This document shows, piece after piece, positions 47,141-56,667 of a DNA stretch of 64,000 bases. The stretch's first letter is position 1. Each line of letters begins with the position of its first letter. The DNA is from Flavobacteriaceae bacterium UBA4166 (GTDB lineage Bacteria; Bacteroidota; Bacteroidia; Flavobacteriales; Flavobacteriaceae), in NCBI GenBank assembly GCA_002379985.1, contig DFVG01000047.1, positions 1 through 64,000 of the forward strand, written 5' to 3'. Position numbers and translations under genes: made by a program. The notes under the pieces are model-generated. The model ran no database searches. It had not been told where the DNA came from and saw only the letters and a list, made by a program, of their open reading frames with translations.

Positions 47141-48508
47141 TTAATAATGAAAATGCTTGCTTTCCTTTACGAACGGATTGTGTTTTGCGAGCAGTGGAGC
47201 TTTCGTAAGCGCCGTGAACACCACAAAGACGAATAATCCAAAGAAGAAAAGTAGCGATCCTATTTCGGGAATTCCGATGAACCATGAGGTTCCTACCGTA
47301 GCAGGCATTACCATGTTAAACACATCGATATAGTGCCCGAGAAGGATAACGATTCCCGTCATTACTACAAACCAGTTTACACGCTTGTAATCACTATTCA
47401 TAAGTAATAATACTGGGAAAATAAAGTTCATTGCCAACATTCCGAAGAATGGCAATTTATAATCTTCAATTCGTGTCACGAAATAGGTTACTTCTTCAGG
47501 GATATTGGAATACCAAATCAACATGAATTGTGAGAACCACAGGTAGGTCCAGAAAATACTGAAACCAAACATGAACTTCGCCAAATCGTGAATATGACTA
47601 TCGTTTACGTACTCTAAATACCCTTGCGACTTCAATACGATAGTAACCATGGCGATTACGGTAATCGCACAGACCATCATTCCGGCAAACACGTACCACC
47701 CAAATAAAGTAGAGAACCAGTGCGGATCGAAACTCATGATCCAATCCCAAGACATCATCGATTCGGTTACGATAAAGAAAACCAAGAATCCGGCTGACAT
47801 CTTAAAGTTCTTTTTGAAGTAGCGATTATCTTCTGCTGTATCGTCTGCGATAGAGTTTCTTCTAGAGAAATAACGGTATAAGTTCCATCCGATCAAGAAG
47901 ATCGCGGCGCGAATTAAGAAGAAAGGCCCGTTCAAATAGCCACTCTTTCCTGCAATGATGCTATCGTATTTTGGGCTATCCGGATTAATAAGTTCTGAAT
48001 CCATCCAATGGAAAATATGGTTTACATGGAATACGGAAAGTAATAATAAGATAAAGATAATGACAGATGCTACCGGCAGGTAGGCTGTTATCCCTTCCAT
48101 TACTCTAAATAATACAGGAGACCAACCCGCTTGGGCCGCATATTGAATGGCGTAAAAGGCCAATGTACCTAAAGCGATCATGAAAAAGAAGAAGGAAGCA
48201 ATATACAACGCAGACCATGGTCTATTTTGCAATTGGTGTAAGGTATGTAGCAAATGTTCCTCTTCATTGTCGTGGGCAGTTTCACCGCGTCCTTCTTCAT
48301 GGTCACCTGAAGCGACCTCATGACTATCTTTTTCTGTGTCGTGGGTTGTTTCGTGTCCACCCCCATGGCCATCACCATGTGCAGCCATCATTTCTTTGAC
48401 CTCTTCGGTACTGGAAGGCGCTGTGATGAAACCGATTCCCATACCAAGGGCTCCGATTACCATAAAAATAATCGCAAATAGTTTCAGTTTACTGGGTAGC
48501 GTATACAT
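47141..48508 (-). CDS. actF: Alternative complex III subunit ActF
   Basis: A 455-residue membrane protein with about ten helices, part of the quinol:cytochrome c oxidoreductase (alternative complex III). After the first helix it has a loop (about residues 40-90) with ten histidines among Gly, Glu and Asp (GDGHGGGHETTHDTEKD). Remaining helices include SMMSWDWIMSFDPHWFSTLFG, typical for the family. It is between actE and ctaC in the operon. The His-rich loop is presumably periplasmic and may bind metal; that is inference. Confidence 0.92.
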   Translation of the reverse strand: MYTLPSKLKLFAIIFMVIGALGMGIGFITAPSSTEEVKEMMAAHGDGHGGGHETTHDTEKDSHEVASGDHEEGRGETAHDNEEEHLLHTLHQLQNRPWSALYIASFFFFMIALGTLAFYAIQYAAQAGWSPVLFRVMEGITAYLPVASVIIFILLLLSVFHVNHIFHWMDSELINPDSPKYDSIIAGKSGYLNGPFFLIRAAIFLIGWNLYRYFSRRNSIADDTAEDNRYFKKNFKMSAGFLVFFIVTESMMSWDWIMSFDPHWFSTLFGWYVFAGMMVCAITVIAMVTIVLKSQGYLEYVNDSHIHDLAKFMFGFSIFWTYLWFSQFMLIWYSNIPEEVTYFVTRIEDYKLPFFGMLAMNFIFPVLLLMNSDYKRVNWFVVMTGIVILLGHYIDVFNMVMPATVGTSWFIGIPEIGSLLFFFGLFVFVVFTALTKAPLLAKHNPFVKESKHFHY

Positions 48509-48532
48509 ATCTTAAGCTATTCTCTTTATACG

Positions 48533-49216
48533 TTAGTTCGTTTCGTTTTGGGACGTATTGTCCTGCTCGGTATTTGTTTCACCTTCCGGAGCTACTGTTT
48601 CTGCCACAGTTTCTACATTTGCTGTGGAATCTGTCTGCGTTTCAGGAGTTAATTCAGGTTCTCCTTTCAAAGCTGCTTTTAGATTCATCACGTGTTGCGT
48701 AATCTGCCAACGTTCCAACTCATTGGTTTGGGAAGCATACGATCCCATTGTATTCAATCCATACATTTGTACGTGGTAGATACTTCCTTCTGTAATATTT
48801 CGACCCGGATCATCGTAACTCGGAATTCCTAAGAATTTCTCGCGTTGTGCCAAGATACCTTGTCCATCTCCTTTATCTCCATGACACACTGCACAATAAA
48901 TAGTATATAATTGTGCTCCTGCGGCTAGATTCTCTTCTGTTACCGGAAGCGGATTGGTAAGTTCAGCACGTGCTAACTCTAATCCTTCGGTAGTATTTTC
49001 ATAGTCGTAAGGCGTCCAACCTCTAGGAATACTTCCTGCCGGTGGCAACATAGCTTCCTGTTGGTTTTCAAAAATAGTATACTCACCATAGGTTTCATAC
49101 CCTACCGGTTTGTACATATTTGGCATGTACTGGTAGTTAGGGTCTGATTCGTTAAAACAAGAAACCAACAATAATGCAGCTCCAAAAGCAACTGATATGG
49201 GAATGAGTTTCTTCAT
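48533..49216 (-). CDS. actE: Alternative complex III cytochrome c subunit ActE
   Basis: A 227-residue monoheme cytochrome c lipoprotein. ATG 49216 begins a lipoprotein signal (MKKLIPISVAFGAALLLVSC, Cys 20); an upstream ATG lies inside actD. The heme motif is YCAVCHGDKGDGQG, and the distal ligand region is YHVQMYGLNTMGSYA. The C-terminal 40 residues are a disordered Thr/Glu-rich tail (TETQTDSTANVETVAETV). It would pass electrons from ActA to the oxidase. It starts one base after the actD stop. Confidence 0.92.
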   Translation of the reverse strand: MKKLIPISVAFGAALLLVSCFNESDPNYQYMPNMYKPVGYETYGEYTIFENQQEAMLPPAGSIPRGWTPYDYENTTEGLELARAELTNPLPVTEENLAAGAQLYTIYCAVCHGDKGDGQGILAQREKFLGIPSYDDPGRNITEGSIYHVQMYGLNTMGSYASQTNELERWQITQHVMNLKAALKGEPELTPETQTDSTANVETVAETVAPEGETNTEQDNTSQNETN

Positions 49217-49217
49217 A

Positions 49218-49754
49218 TTAGTGATCTTCATCGTTTTCTATTAAACTGATTTCTAAGGCACCGGTATCGTACAAAAATTTTGATAGCTTTTCTACATCTT
49301 CATGGCCTGCATCCACGGCCATTAAGAAATGGTCATCGGTGGTACGCACATCCGGATTTTCTGCTTTTTTGAAAGGCCATAGTTTACTACGCATATAAAA
49401 TGTGATCACCATGAGGTGCGCTGCAAAAAAGACCGTAAGTTCAAACATAATCGGTACGAATGCCGGCATGTTTTCAATGTAGCTGAAACTTGGCTTTCCT
49501 CCGATATTTTGAGGCCAATCCTCGATCATGATAAAATTCATCATGGTAATGGCTACCGTCAATCCTACCAAACCGTACATAAATGAGGTGATGGCGATAC
49601 GCGTAGGGGCCAATCCCATCACTTTATCGAGTCCGTGCACCGGAAAAGGCGTATATACTTCTTCAATATGATAACGAGCTTCACGAGTTTGCTTAACGGC
49701 CTGCATTAAGATATCGTCGTCATTATAGATAGCGTGAATCATTCTTGATGCCAT
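49218..49754 (-). CDS. actD: Alternative complex III subunit ActD (DUF3341)
   Basis: A 178-residue membrane protein with two helices (FMYGLVGLTVAITMMNFIMI and AFVPIMFELTVFFAAHLMVI). I start at ATG 49754 (MASRMIHAIYNDDDIL); the frame could be extended into actC. The cytoplasmic N-terminus resembles DUF3341, with EEVYTPFPVHGLDKV as the usual signature. The actC stop codon is one base upstream. It belongs to the quinol-oxidising complex encoded by the surrounding genes. Confidence 0.93.
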   Translation of the reverse strand: MASRMIHAIYNDDDILMQAVKQTREARYHIEEVYTPFPVHGLDKVMGLAPTRIAITSFMYGLVGLTVAITMMNFIMIEDWPQNIGGKPSFSYIENMPAFVPIMFELTVFFAAHLMVITFYMRSKLWPFKKAENPDVRTTDDHFLMAVDAGHEDVEKLSKFLYDTGALEISLIENDEDH

Positions 49755-49755
49755 A

Positions 49756-51534
49756 CTATGCGTTATTTTTAAGTTTTGCAGCTTGTCCCGCCCAGTCGTC
49801 ACGTTTTGCACGACCCGGGAATTCGCCGATAATTTCATCTAATAGGTCGTAATCTGCTTCCGTCATCTTACTTACTTGATCAAAAGTATAGATCCCTAAT
49901 TGGTGTAATTTCTGTTCCATAACTGGTCCTACACCACTAATCTTCTTCAGATCATCAGGAGATTGTGTGGCCGCATCGTAATGCCCAATACGATCAAGCA
50001 TGTTATCTACCTGTTCTTTTTGATAGTCATTTGTAATGAGCGCATCGGCATAGACTCCTTCTACATCATCGTCGACATCTACTTCATCCAAATGGGTGGT
50101 GTTGGCTGCAGGTTCACGAACGATTGGTGAGTAATGTTTTACATCATCACCGTGTTCAGCTCTTAATTTTTTGTATTTGCTTCCGGAAGACTTTAAAATC
50201 GATTTCACTTCCGCTTGCGCGATCACAGGGAACGTACGAGAATACAACAGGAACAATACAAAGAAGAATCCAATGGTTCCAATGAAAATCCCAATATCCA
50301 CAAACGTAGGTGAGAACATCGTCCATGACGACGGTAAGTAGTCACGGTGTAGTGAGGTAACGATAATTACGAATCGCTCGAACCACATCCCAATATTTAC
50401 CACAATCGAAATAAAGAAGGAGAACATGATACTGGTACGTAACTTCTTAAACCACATAAATTGAGGAGAGAATACGTTACAGGTCATCATCGACCAGTAT
50501 GCCCACCAATACGGTCCTGTAGCACGGTTAAGAAATGCATATTGTTCATATTCTACTCCGGAATACCATGCAATGAACAGCTCTGTGATATAGGCCACCC
50601 CTACAATAGAACCAGTGATCATGATCACAATGTTCATCAATTCGATATGTTGAATAGTAATATAATTTTCAAGGTTGGAAACCTTCCGCATGATGATCAA
50701 CAAGGTGTTTACCATTGCAAACCCAGAGAAGATCGCCCCGGCCACAAAGTATGGCGGGAAGATGGTGGTGTGCCATCCGGGAATTACAGAGGTAGCAAAG
50801 TCGAAGGATACAATGGTGTGTACCGAAAGTACCAGCGGTGTCGCTAAGCCGGCCAATACCAAGGAAACTTCTTCAAAACGCTGCCAATCTTTGGCGCGAC
50901 CACTCCAACCAAAGGATAAAATACTGTAAACTCGTTTTGTAAAAGGAGTAATCGCTCGATCACGGATCATCGCGAAATCAGGCAATAAACCTGTCCACCA
51001 AAATACCAACGAAACAGAAAGATAGGTCGAGATCGCAAATACGTCCCAAAGGAGAGGCGAGTTAAAGTTCACCCACAGCGAACCAAATTGGTTCGGGATG
51101 GGAAGTACCCAATAAGCCAACCAAGGACGCCCCATGTGAATGATTGGGAACAATCCGGCTTGAATTACTGAGAAGATGGTCATCGCTTCCGCGGAACGGT
51201 TGATCGCCATTCTCCACTTTTGACGGAAGAGTAACAATACCGCCGAAATCAACGTACCAGCGTGACCAATACCTACCCACCAAACGAAGTTCGTAATATC
51301 CCAAGCCCAGTTTACGGTTCGGTTCAATCCCCAAACTCCGATTCCTGTGGAAATGGTGTAGATGATACATCCCAATCCCCACAAAAAGGCAACAAGGGCA
51401 ATGGTAAAGACGATCCACCATGATTTATTGGCTTTTCCTTCCACAGGTGCCGCCACATCCACGGTTACATCGTGGTAGGTCTTATCGCCTGTAACTAAGG
51501 GTCTTCTAATAGGTGCTTCGTAATGCGACGCCAT
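49756..51534 (-). CDS. actC: Alternative complex III subunit ActC with helix-hairpin-helix tail
   Basis: A 592-residue NrfD/PsrC-family integral membrane quinol-binding subunit with about ten helices (for example FVWWVGIGHAGTLISAVLLL, SVIQAGLFPIIHMGRPWLAYW). Membrane helices end at about residue 440. A polar linker follows, then a small C-terminal domain (about 530-590) with ISGVGPVMEQKLHQLGI and MTEADYDLL, which looks like a helix-hairpin-helix. ActC proteins are usually around 470 residues, so this tail is an extension. It is the third gene of the operon. Confidence 0.93.
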   Translation of the reverse strand: MASHYEAPIRRPLVTGDKTYHDVTVDVAAPVEGKANKSWWIVFTIALVAFLWGLGCIIYTISTGIGVWGLNRTVNWAWDITNFVWWVGIGHAGTLISAVLLLFRQKWRMAINRSAEAMTIFSVIQAGLFPIIHMGRPWLAYWVLPIPNQFGSLWVNFNSPLLWDVFAISTYLSVSLVFWWTGLLPDFAMIRDRAITPFTKRVYSILSFGWSGRAKDWQRFEEVSLVLAGLATPLVLSVHTIVSFDFATSVIPGWHTTIFPPYFVAGAIFSGFAMVNTLLIIMRKVSNLENYITIQHIELMNIVIMITGSIVGVAYITELFIAWYSGVEYEQYAFLNRATGPYWWAYWSMMTCNVFSPQFMWFKKLRTSIMFSFFISIVVNIGMWFERFVIIVTSLHRDYLPSSWTMFSPTFVDIGIFIGTIGFFFVLFLLYSRTFPVIAQAEVKSILKSSGSKYKKLRAEHGDDVKHYSPIVREPAANTTHLDEVDVDDDVEGVYADALITNDYQKEQVDNMLDRIGHYDAATQSPDDLKKISGVGPVMEQKLHQLGIYTFDQVSKMTEADYDLLDEIIGEFPGRAKRDDWAGQAAKLKNNA

Positions 51535-51561
51535 ATCTATATAATCTATTTCTTAGTTAGT

Positions 51562-54500
51562 TTATGCTTCGTTTGTGTTTCGAACTTTGGCTTGATAAAA
51601 TACGTTAGGCTCTGTTCCTACCGCCTCTAACAAATGATACATTCGATCATTTTGCTTCAATTCGTGCACTTCACTTTCGTTATCATTAATATCTCCAAAT
51701 GCAATGGCGCCTGTTTCACAAGCCGCCGAACACGCTGTTTGGAACTTTGCATCTTCAACTGGTTTTCCAGCTCGTTTCGCATCCAAAATAGATTTTTGTG
51801 TCATTTGGATACACATAGAACATTTTTCCATCACTCCACGAGAACGTACTACCACATCCGGATTCAAGACCATACGTCCCAGATCGTTGTTCATGTGGAA
51901 ATCAAATTCATCGTTTTCAGCATACAAGAACCAGTTAAAACGACGCACTTTATACGGACAGTTGTTTGCACAATATCGCGTCCCTACACAACGGTTATAC
52001 GCCATGTGGTTTTGTCCTTGGCGACCGTGACTTGTTGCAGCCACCGGACAAACGGTTTCACACGGTGCGTGGTTACAATGCTGACACATCACAGGCTGGA
52101 AGGCAACTTGTGGATTGGCAGAAGGATTCTCCATCTCACCGTATTCCGACAACGAACTTCCTAATCCGGAAATATTTTCTTTTTTCTCATTATCTCCAGC
52201 GAAGGATTCTTCACTCGAGTAATATCTATCAATGCGTAACCAGTGCATATCGCGACTTCTGCGCATCTCTTCTTTTCCTACCACCGGCACGTTGTTTTCG
52301 GCATGACATGCAATCACACAGGCACCGCAACCGGTACAGGCGTTCAGGTCAATAGAAAGGTTGAAATGATGCCCAACAGAACGATCAAATTCGTCCCAAA
52401 GATCAGCGTCTGGAGAGGTCACAGGGATTTCCTGATGGTCTTTGGAAACTTCCGGAACAGGGTTCCAGTCGTGTTTGTTTTTTGTATTGAAGATTTCTAG
52501 GGTCGTCTCTTTAATGATATCACGCCCCATCATCGTATTGTGCAACTGCACACACGCAAATTCATGTACTCCGGAAGCTTTCTCAAGCGTTACTCCGGTT
52601 TGTACAGAACTAAAATTGTTGTAGAAACGGAAACCGTTCACTCCGGTCTGCATCTCTTTTTGTAGCCCTTCCATACGACCGTAGCCCAAAGCAAGTCCGA
52701 TGGATCCTTTGGCCTGTCCTGGCTGAATCAAAACAGGAACGTTCTCAATCGTTACTCCGTTCATGGAGATGTTTACGTAATCCCCATTCAAACCTCCATC
52801 TGCTACATTGTAGTTTTCTAGGCCAAGTTCGTCTGCATCTACTTTTGAGATCGTTACATAATTGTCCCAAGAAGTTCTGGTAATAGGGTCTGGAAGTTCT
52901 TGCAACCATGGGTTGTTGGCTTGACGCCCGTCACCCAATCCGGTTTTGGTATATAAAGTAAGCTCCATTCCATTAGACTGGCTAGTAAAAGCCATCGCGC
53001 CATTGGATGTGGAAGATTCTAATTCAAATTCGTTTGCGGTTGTGGTGTCTGCATCTCCCGTTAGCGTCGCGTTACTCTCTACGACACCATCGTGCACCAC
53101 TTGATTCCAAGAAGTTCCGCCTAATACGCTTCCCTCCATAAAATCTTTTAAATAATCGTAATAATTTACATTGTTACGGCCTGTCCAATTCAATAGACAT
53201 TGTTGGAATTGACGCGTATCAAACAACGGTTTAATCGTAGGCTGCATTACACTGAAGGTTCCTTTCTTCAGCTGTACATCACCCCAAGATTCTAAATAAT
53301 GCGGTACGGCAGCTACAAGTTTTGCTGCAGAAGCCGTGGCATCGGGGTTCATAGCGAATGCCAATGACATCTCAAGATTTTTATAGGCTTCGGCGAATTC
53401 AGCATTCGGGAACGAATACACAGGATCCACACCCACGGTGATCAATCCTTTCACAGTTCCGGAAATTACGCCATCCATCACTCTTTTTACTTCACGAGTG
53501 TTCCCCATAGCCGTCATGCGAGGTTTGGCTGTGTCCATCACCGATTTTCCATCGTTGTAATTCAATGCTATCGTTTGTGCTTCAACGGTAGGGATTCCAG
53601 TGACTACCACTCCGTTACTGCCTGCCTTTTGTAAATGTGCTTTTGCTTTAGCAACTGCAACTGTCACATTTTCCGGAAGCCCCGAGGTGCTTCCACCTGT
53701 AAGAGCCTTTAACACCTGTAGTTGTTGTGAAGGTGTTACCGGAACACGAACATCGGCATTGGCTCCAGAAAGTGACATATTCGCTTCGAACTGGAAATGT
53801 TTACTCATCTTTCCATTCTTCGGAATACGGCCTTTCGCATACCCGCCTTCATAACCGCCACCTTGCCAGTCACCGATAAAATCGGCACCCACAGAAACGA
53901 TCACTTCAGCTTTGCTAAAATCATAGTCGGCTAAACCTCTTGTTCCGTATTTATTTTGAAATGCATCTAGTGCTTCCGAAGATGAAACCGCATCATAGAT
54001 CACATGACGAACATTTGGATATTTCGCAGTAAACTCCTGTATAAGTTTTGAAGTAGAAGGAGACGCGAATGTTTGCGTTAACAACACCACATCTTTTCCA
54101 CTCATTTCATTCATACGCTGTGCAACCGCCGCATCTAAGTCTTCCCAACTGGCATCAGCTCCGTTAACCATCGGATTTTGGAGTCGGTTTTTATCATACA
54201 TAGACAATACCGAAGCATGCACACGAGCATTTACAGCGCCTCCATTCTTAGCGAGATCATTACGCTCAATTTTGATTGGTCGTCCTTCGCGGGTTTTCAC
54301 CAACACATTGGCAAAATCAAACCCATCTGCCATGGTAGTGGCATAGTAGTTTGCCACACCCGGAACAATTTCGTCAGGTGCCACCACATAAGGAATCGAT
54401 TTGATCACAGGACCTTCACAGGCTGCCAACGAGGCCGCTGCCGTTGAAAATCCAACATATTTTAAGAAATCACGACGCGTGGTTGAAGAAGCGGAAAGAT

Positions 54501-54630
54501 TTTCCTTGTTACCAAGAAAATCGTCCGTAGGAATCGGTTGTGCAAATTCATTTTGCTGCAACGTCTCCATGATCGAACTGTTTTCGTTCAGTTCTTCAAC
54601 ACTTTTCCAGTATTTCTTGTTTGAAGCCAT
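51562..54630 (-). CDS. actB: Alternative complex III Fe-S subunit ActB
   Basis: A 1022-residue subunit. The start is ATG 54630 (MASNKKYWKSVEEL), with a Tat-like motif TTRRDFLKYVGFSTAAASL ending near AACEGP, which suggests export by Tat. The N-terminal part (to about 730) resembles a molybdopterin oxidoreductase but no cofactor-binding cysteine is seen. The C-terminal part has ferredoxin-type clusters: CTGCGACVIACHAENN, CQHCNHAPCETVCP, CVGTRYCANNCPYKVRRF and CSMCIQ. It moves electrons from quinol toward ActA. It starts 30 bases after actA. Confidence 0.94.
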   Translation of the reverse strand: MASNKKYWKSVEELNENSSIMETLQQNEFAQPIPTDDFLGNKENLSASSTTRRDFLKYVGFSTAAASLAACEGPVIKSIPYVVAPDEIVPGVANYYATTMADGFDFANVLVKTREGRPIKIERNDLAKNGGAVNARVHASVLSMYDKNRLQNPMVNGADASWEDLDAAVAQRMNEMSGKDVVLLTQTFASPSTSKLIQEFTAKYPNVRHVIYDAVSSSEALDAFQNKYGTRGLADYDFSKAEVIVSVGADFIGDWQGGGYEGGYAKGRIPKNGKMSKHFQFEANMSLSGANADVRVPVTPSQQLQVLKALTGGSTSGLPENVTVAVAKAKAHLQKAGSNGVVVTGIPTVEAQTIALNYNDGKSVMDTAKPRMTAMGNTREVKRVMDGVISGTVKGLITVGVDPVYSFPNAEFAEAYKNLEMSLAFAMNPDATASAAKLVAAVPHYLESWGDVQLKKGTFSVMQPTIKPLFDTRQFQQCLLNWTGRNNVNYYDYLKDFMEGSVLGGTSWNQVVHDGVVESNATLTGDADTTTANEFELESSTSNGAMAFTSQSNGMELTLYTKTGLGDGRQANNPWLQELPDPITRTSWDNYVTISKVDADELGLENYNVADGGLNGDYVNISMNGVTIENVPVLIQPGQAKGSIGLALGYGRMEGLQKEMQTGVNGFRFYNNFSSVQTGVTLEKASGVHEFACVQLHNTMMGRDIIKETTLEIFNTKNKHDWNPVPEVSKDHQEIPVTSPDADLWDEFDRSVGHHFNLSIDLNACTGCGACVIACHAENNVPVVGKEEMRRSRDMHWLRIDRYYSSEESFAGDNEKKENISGLGSSLSEYGEMENPSANPQVAFQPVMCQHCNHAPCETVCPVAATSHGRQGQNHMAYNRCVGTRYCANNCPYKVRRFNWFLYAENDEFDFHMNNDLGRMVLNPDVVVRSRGVMEKCSMCIQMTQKSILDAKRAGKPVEDAKFQTACSAACETGAIAFGDINDNESEVHELKQNDRMYHLLEAVGTEPNVFYQAKVRNTNEA

Positions 54631-54660
54631 ATTGCTATCTGAAAATTTATTCATTCAATG

Positions 54661-55992
54661 TTAGTAGTGACATTTTCCACATTCTAGACCACCCATCTGC
54701 GCAGCTGTCACTTGATCCACGCCATACTTCTTCGCGAGTTCTTCGTGGATCTTCTCATAATATTCGTTTCCTGCCATGTTCACGTTAGTTTCTCGGTGGC
54801 AATTGATACACCATCCCATCGTGAGTGGGGCATGTTGACGCATGATCTCCATCTCTTCTACCGGACCGTGACATTTCTGACACTCAATACCTGCGACAGT
54901 TACGTGCTGTGAGTGATTGAAGTAGGCGAAATCAGGCAAGTTATGGATGCGCACCCATTTCACCGGTTTTTCTTCTCCGGTATACGACTGAGTGGCTTCA
55001 TCCCAACCTACAGCAGCGTAGAGTTTTTGGATTTCTCCGTCATAGAATTCTTTCGTGTAACCTAATTCAGGATCAAGTTCGCCATTGTATTCGGCGATAT
55101 TCTTGTGACAGTTCATACATACATTTAAGGAAGGAATCCCAGAATGCTTGCTCTTACGAGCGGAGCTATGACAGTAATTACAATCAATTTGATTCGCTCC
55201 TGCGTGAATTTTATGTGAATAATGAATGGGTTGTACCGGGGCATACCCTTGATCAATACCTACTTGCATTAAATATCCATACCCGAAATAGCCTGCAGCC
55301 AATAATAAGAATATGGAAGTTACAAGCACCAAAAATTGATTTTGAGCGAAGGCTTTCCATAACGGGGTGCGTGGTTCTTTTTCAGGATATACTACACCGT
55401 TGGCTTCGGCGATACGCTTTAAGGTCTTGGTCACCAAGAACAACATCACCACCAACATTACAAATACCAAGGCCAAGACACCTAAAATTATGTTGTTGGA
55501 GACGCCTGATCCGCCACCACCACCATTATCTCCACCAGGACCATTTGCAATTGTAGGCTCCGGTTTCGGCGTATAGGTATACGCGATAATATTGTCAATA
55601 TCCTCATTGCTTAATTGAGGAAAGGCCGTCATAACCGACTGGTTATATTCTTCAAAAATAGCAACGGCTTGTGCGTCTCCAGATTGAATCAACTCCTGAC
55701 TGTTCTTGATCCAGCGATACAACCAATCACGATCGTATTTATCACCAACCCCAAACAATGCAGGACCGGTAGCGCGTTTGTATAATTTATGACAAGCAGC
55801 ACAATTTGCTTTGAACAATGCCTCTCCTGCAGCTGCATCCCCTACGCCATCAGCAGCCGGTGTTTCGGTTGCCGTGGTCGCCGCCTCGTCAGCAGCATCT
55901 TGTGCAATAGTGGGATTCGAAAAAATTAGCGTGAAGGCTAATAGGATTAGCGAGAGTGGAGAAGATAGATTTCTTAATTTCACCTTTAGCAT
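54661..55992 (-). CDS. actA: Alternative complex III multiheme cytochrome ActA, fused to a cytochrome c domain
   Basis: A 443-residue cytochrome with six CxxCH motifs. A signal peptide (LSLILLAFTLIFSNPTIAQ) is followed by a monoheme cytochrome c domain (ANCAACHKLYKRATGPALFG), a helix (VLALVFVMLVVMLFLVTKTL), a second helix (FLVLVTSIFLLLAAGYFGYGYL), and then the pentaheme domain with CNYCHSS, CMNCHKN, CQKCHG, CINCHRE and CGKCHY. The classical ActA is pentaheme, so this is a fusion. It opens the operon actABCDEF-ctaC-ctaD. Confidence 0.94.
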   Translation of the reverse strand: MLKVKLRNLSSPLSLILLAFTLIFSNPTIAQDAADEAATTATETPAADGVGDAAAGEALFKANCAACHKLYKRATGPALFGVGDKYDRDWLYRWIKNSQELIQSGDAQAVAIFEEYNQSVMTAFPQLSNEDIDNIIAYTYTPKPEPTIANGPGGDNGGGGGSGVSNNIILGVLALVFVMLVVMLFLVTKTLKRIAEANGVVYPEKEPRTPLWKAFAQNQFLVLVTSIFLLLAAGYFGYGYLMQVGIDQGYAPVQPIHYSHKIHAGANQIDCNYCHSSARKSKHSGIPSLNVCMNCHKNIAEYNGELDPELGYTKEFYDGEIQKLYAAVGWDEATQSYTGEEKPVKWVRIHNLPDFAYFNHSQHVTVAGIECQKCHGPVEEMEIMRQHAPLTMGWCINCHRETNVNMAGNEYYEKIHEELAKKYGVDQVTAAQMGGLECGKCHY

Positions 55993-56085
55993 ACTAGATG
56001 GTTAATTATTCTCTATACGTTGGCTCATAATTTGTTAGTGATTTTTCTTCGGAAATCGCCGTTTTATGTGCCACAAATAACTGTG

Positions 56086-56093
56086 CAAAAGTA
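56086..56093 (-). promoter_or_regulatory. -7 promoter box of the act-cta operon
   Basis: TACTTTTG on the minus strand matches TAnnTTTG exactly, about 94 bases before the actA ATG. A TTG lies 25 bases upstream (56121-56119), longer than the usual 20. The leader would be near 90 bases. Confidence 0.5.
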
Positions 56094-56191
56094 CAGCATA
56101 AAGATGATTTTCGAAATCCAAATAAACTGTTAACAACCAATTTATATTAATTCTAAATAATAAAAATAGGGGTTCCGTAGTTAATATGCCA

Positions 56192-56199
56192 TACCTTTG
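56192..56199 (+). promoter_or_regulatory. -7 promoter box of the SPOR gene
   Basis: TACCTTTG matches TAnnTTTG exactly and ends 18 bases before the ATG at 56218. A -33 TTG is not seen at 20 bases. Confidence 0.65.
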
Positions 56200-56217
56200 T
56201 AAAAAGCAATATAAGCA

Positions 56218-56607
56218 ATGCGTTTTCAATATCCTTTAAATATTCTGCTTATCAGTATGTTAATGCTCTTCTCTGCGAAGAATTTACAAGCACAACAGGC
56301 GACGATCACTATTCAGCAGGATGAAAAAATTTCAGAATTACTCGATCTTAAGAAAGACCTCGAGAAAGAAAATAAGCTTTCTTCCAATTACACCATACAA
56401 TTGTATTATGGGGAACTAGGGCAAGCCAACGCCATTATGCGTCGGTATCGTGCACGCTTTGGAAGCTGGCCGGCTTCGATAGAATATGAAACACCAAACT
56501 ATAAGGTTTGGGTTGGTAATTTCAGTGAACGCTTGGAAGCTGATCGGGCGCTCATGCAAATCAAAGAACATTTTTCTTCGGCCTTTATTCTGAAACCGAA
56601 TAAATAA
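56218..56607 (+). CDS. Secreted SPOR-domain protein
   Basis: A 129-residue protein with a signal peptide (LLISMLMLFSAKNLQAQ) and a SPOR domain over about residues 57-127 (YTIQLYYGELGQANAIMRRY, then PNYKVWVGNFSERLEADRAL). SPOR domains bind denuded peptidoglycan at division sites. It is a stand-alone gene with its own promoter and a terminator shared with infB. Its binding role follows from the family; a specific partner is not seen. Confidence 0.9.
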   Translation: MRFQYPLNILLISMLMLFSAKNLQAQQATITIQQDEKISELLDLKKDLEKENKLSSNYTIQLYYGELGQANAIMRRYRARFGSWPASIEYETPNYKVWVGNFSERLEADRALMQIKEHFSSAFILKPNK

Positions 56608-56620
56608 CAATTACCACCAT

Positions 56621-56652
56621 AAAAAAAGCCCTTTGAAAAAAGGGCTTTTTTT
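56621..56652. terminator. Bidirectional terminator between SPOR gene and infB
   Basis: A perfect 14-base inverted repeat (56621-56634 with 56639-56652) with a GC core and A/T outer runs works in both directions. It lies 13 bases after the SPOR stop and 15 bases after the infB stop. Confidence 0.93.
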
Positions 56653-56667
56653 ATTTTTTGAGTTGGA

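Noticed and set aside
51634..52500. Plus-strand frames of 85-176 codons opposite actB
   Set aside because: Shadows of the Fe-S region of actB; no start signals or recognisable domain.
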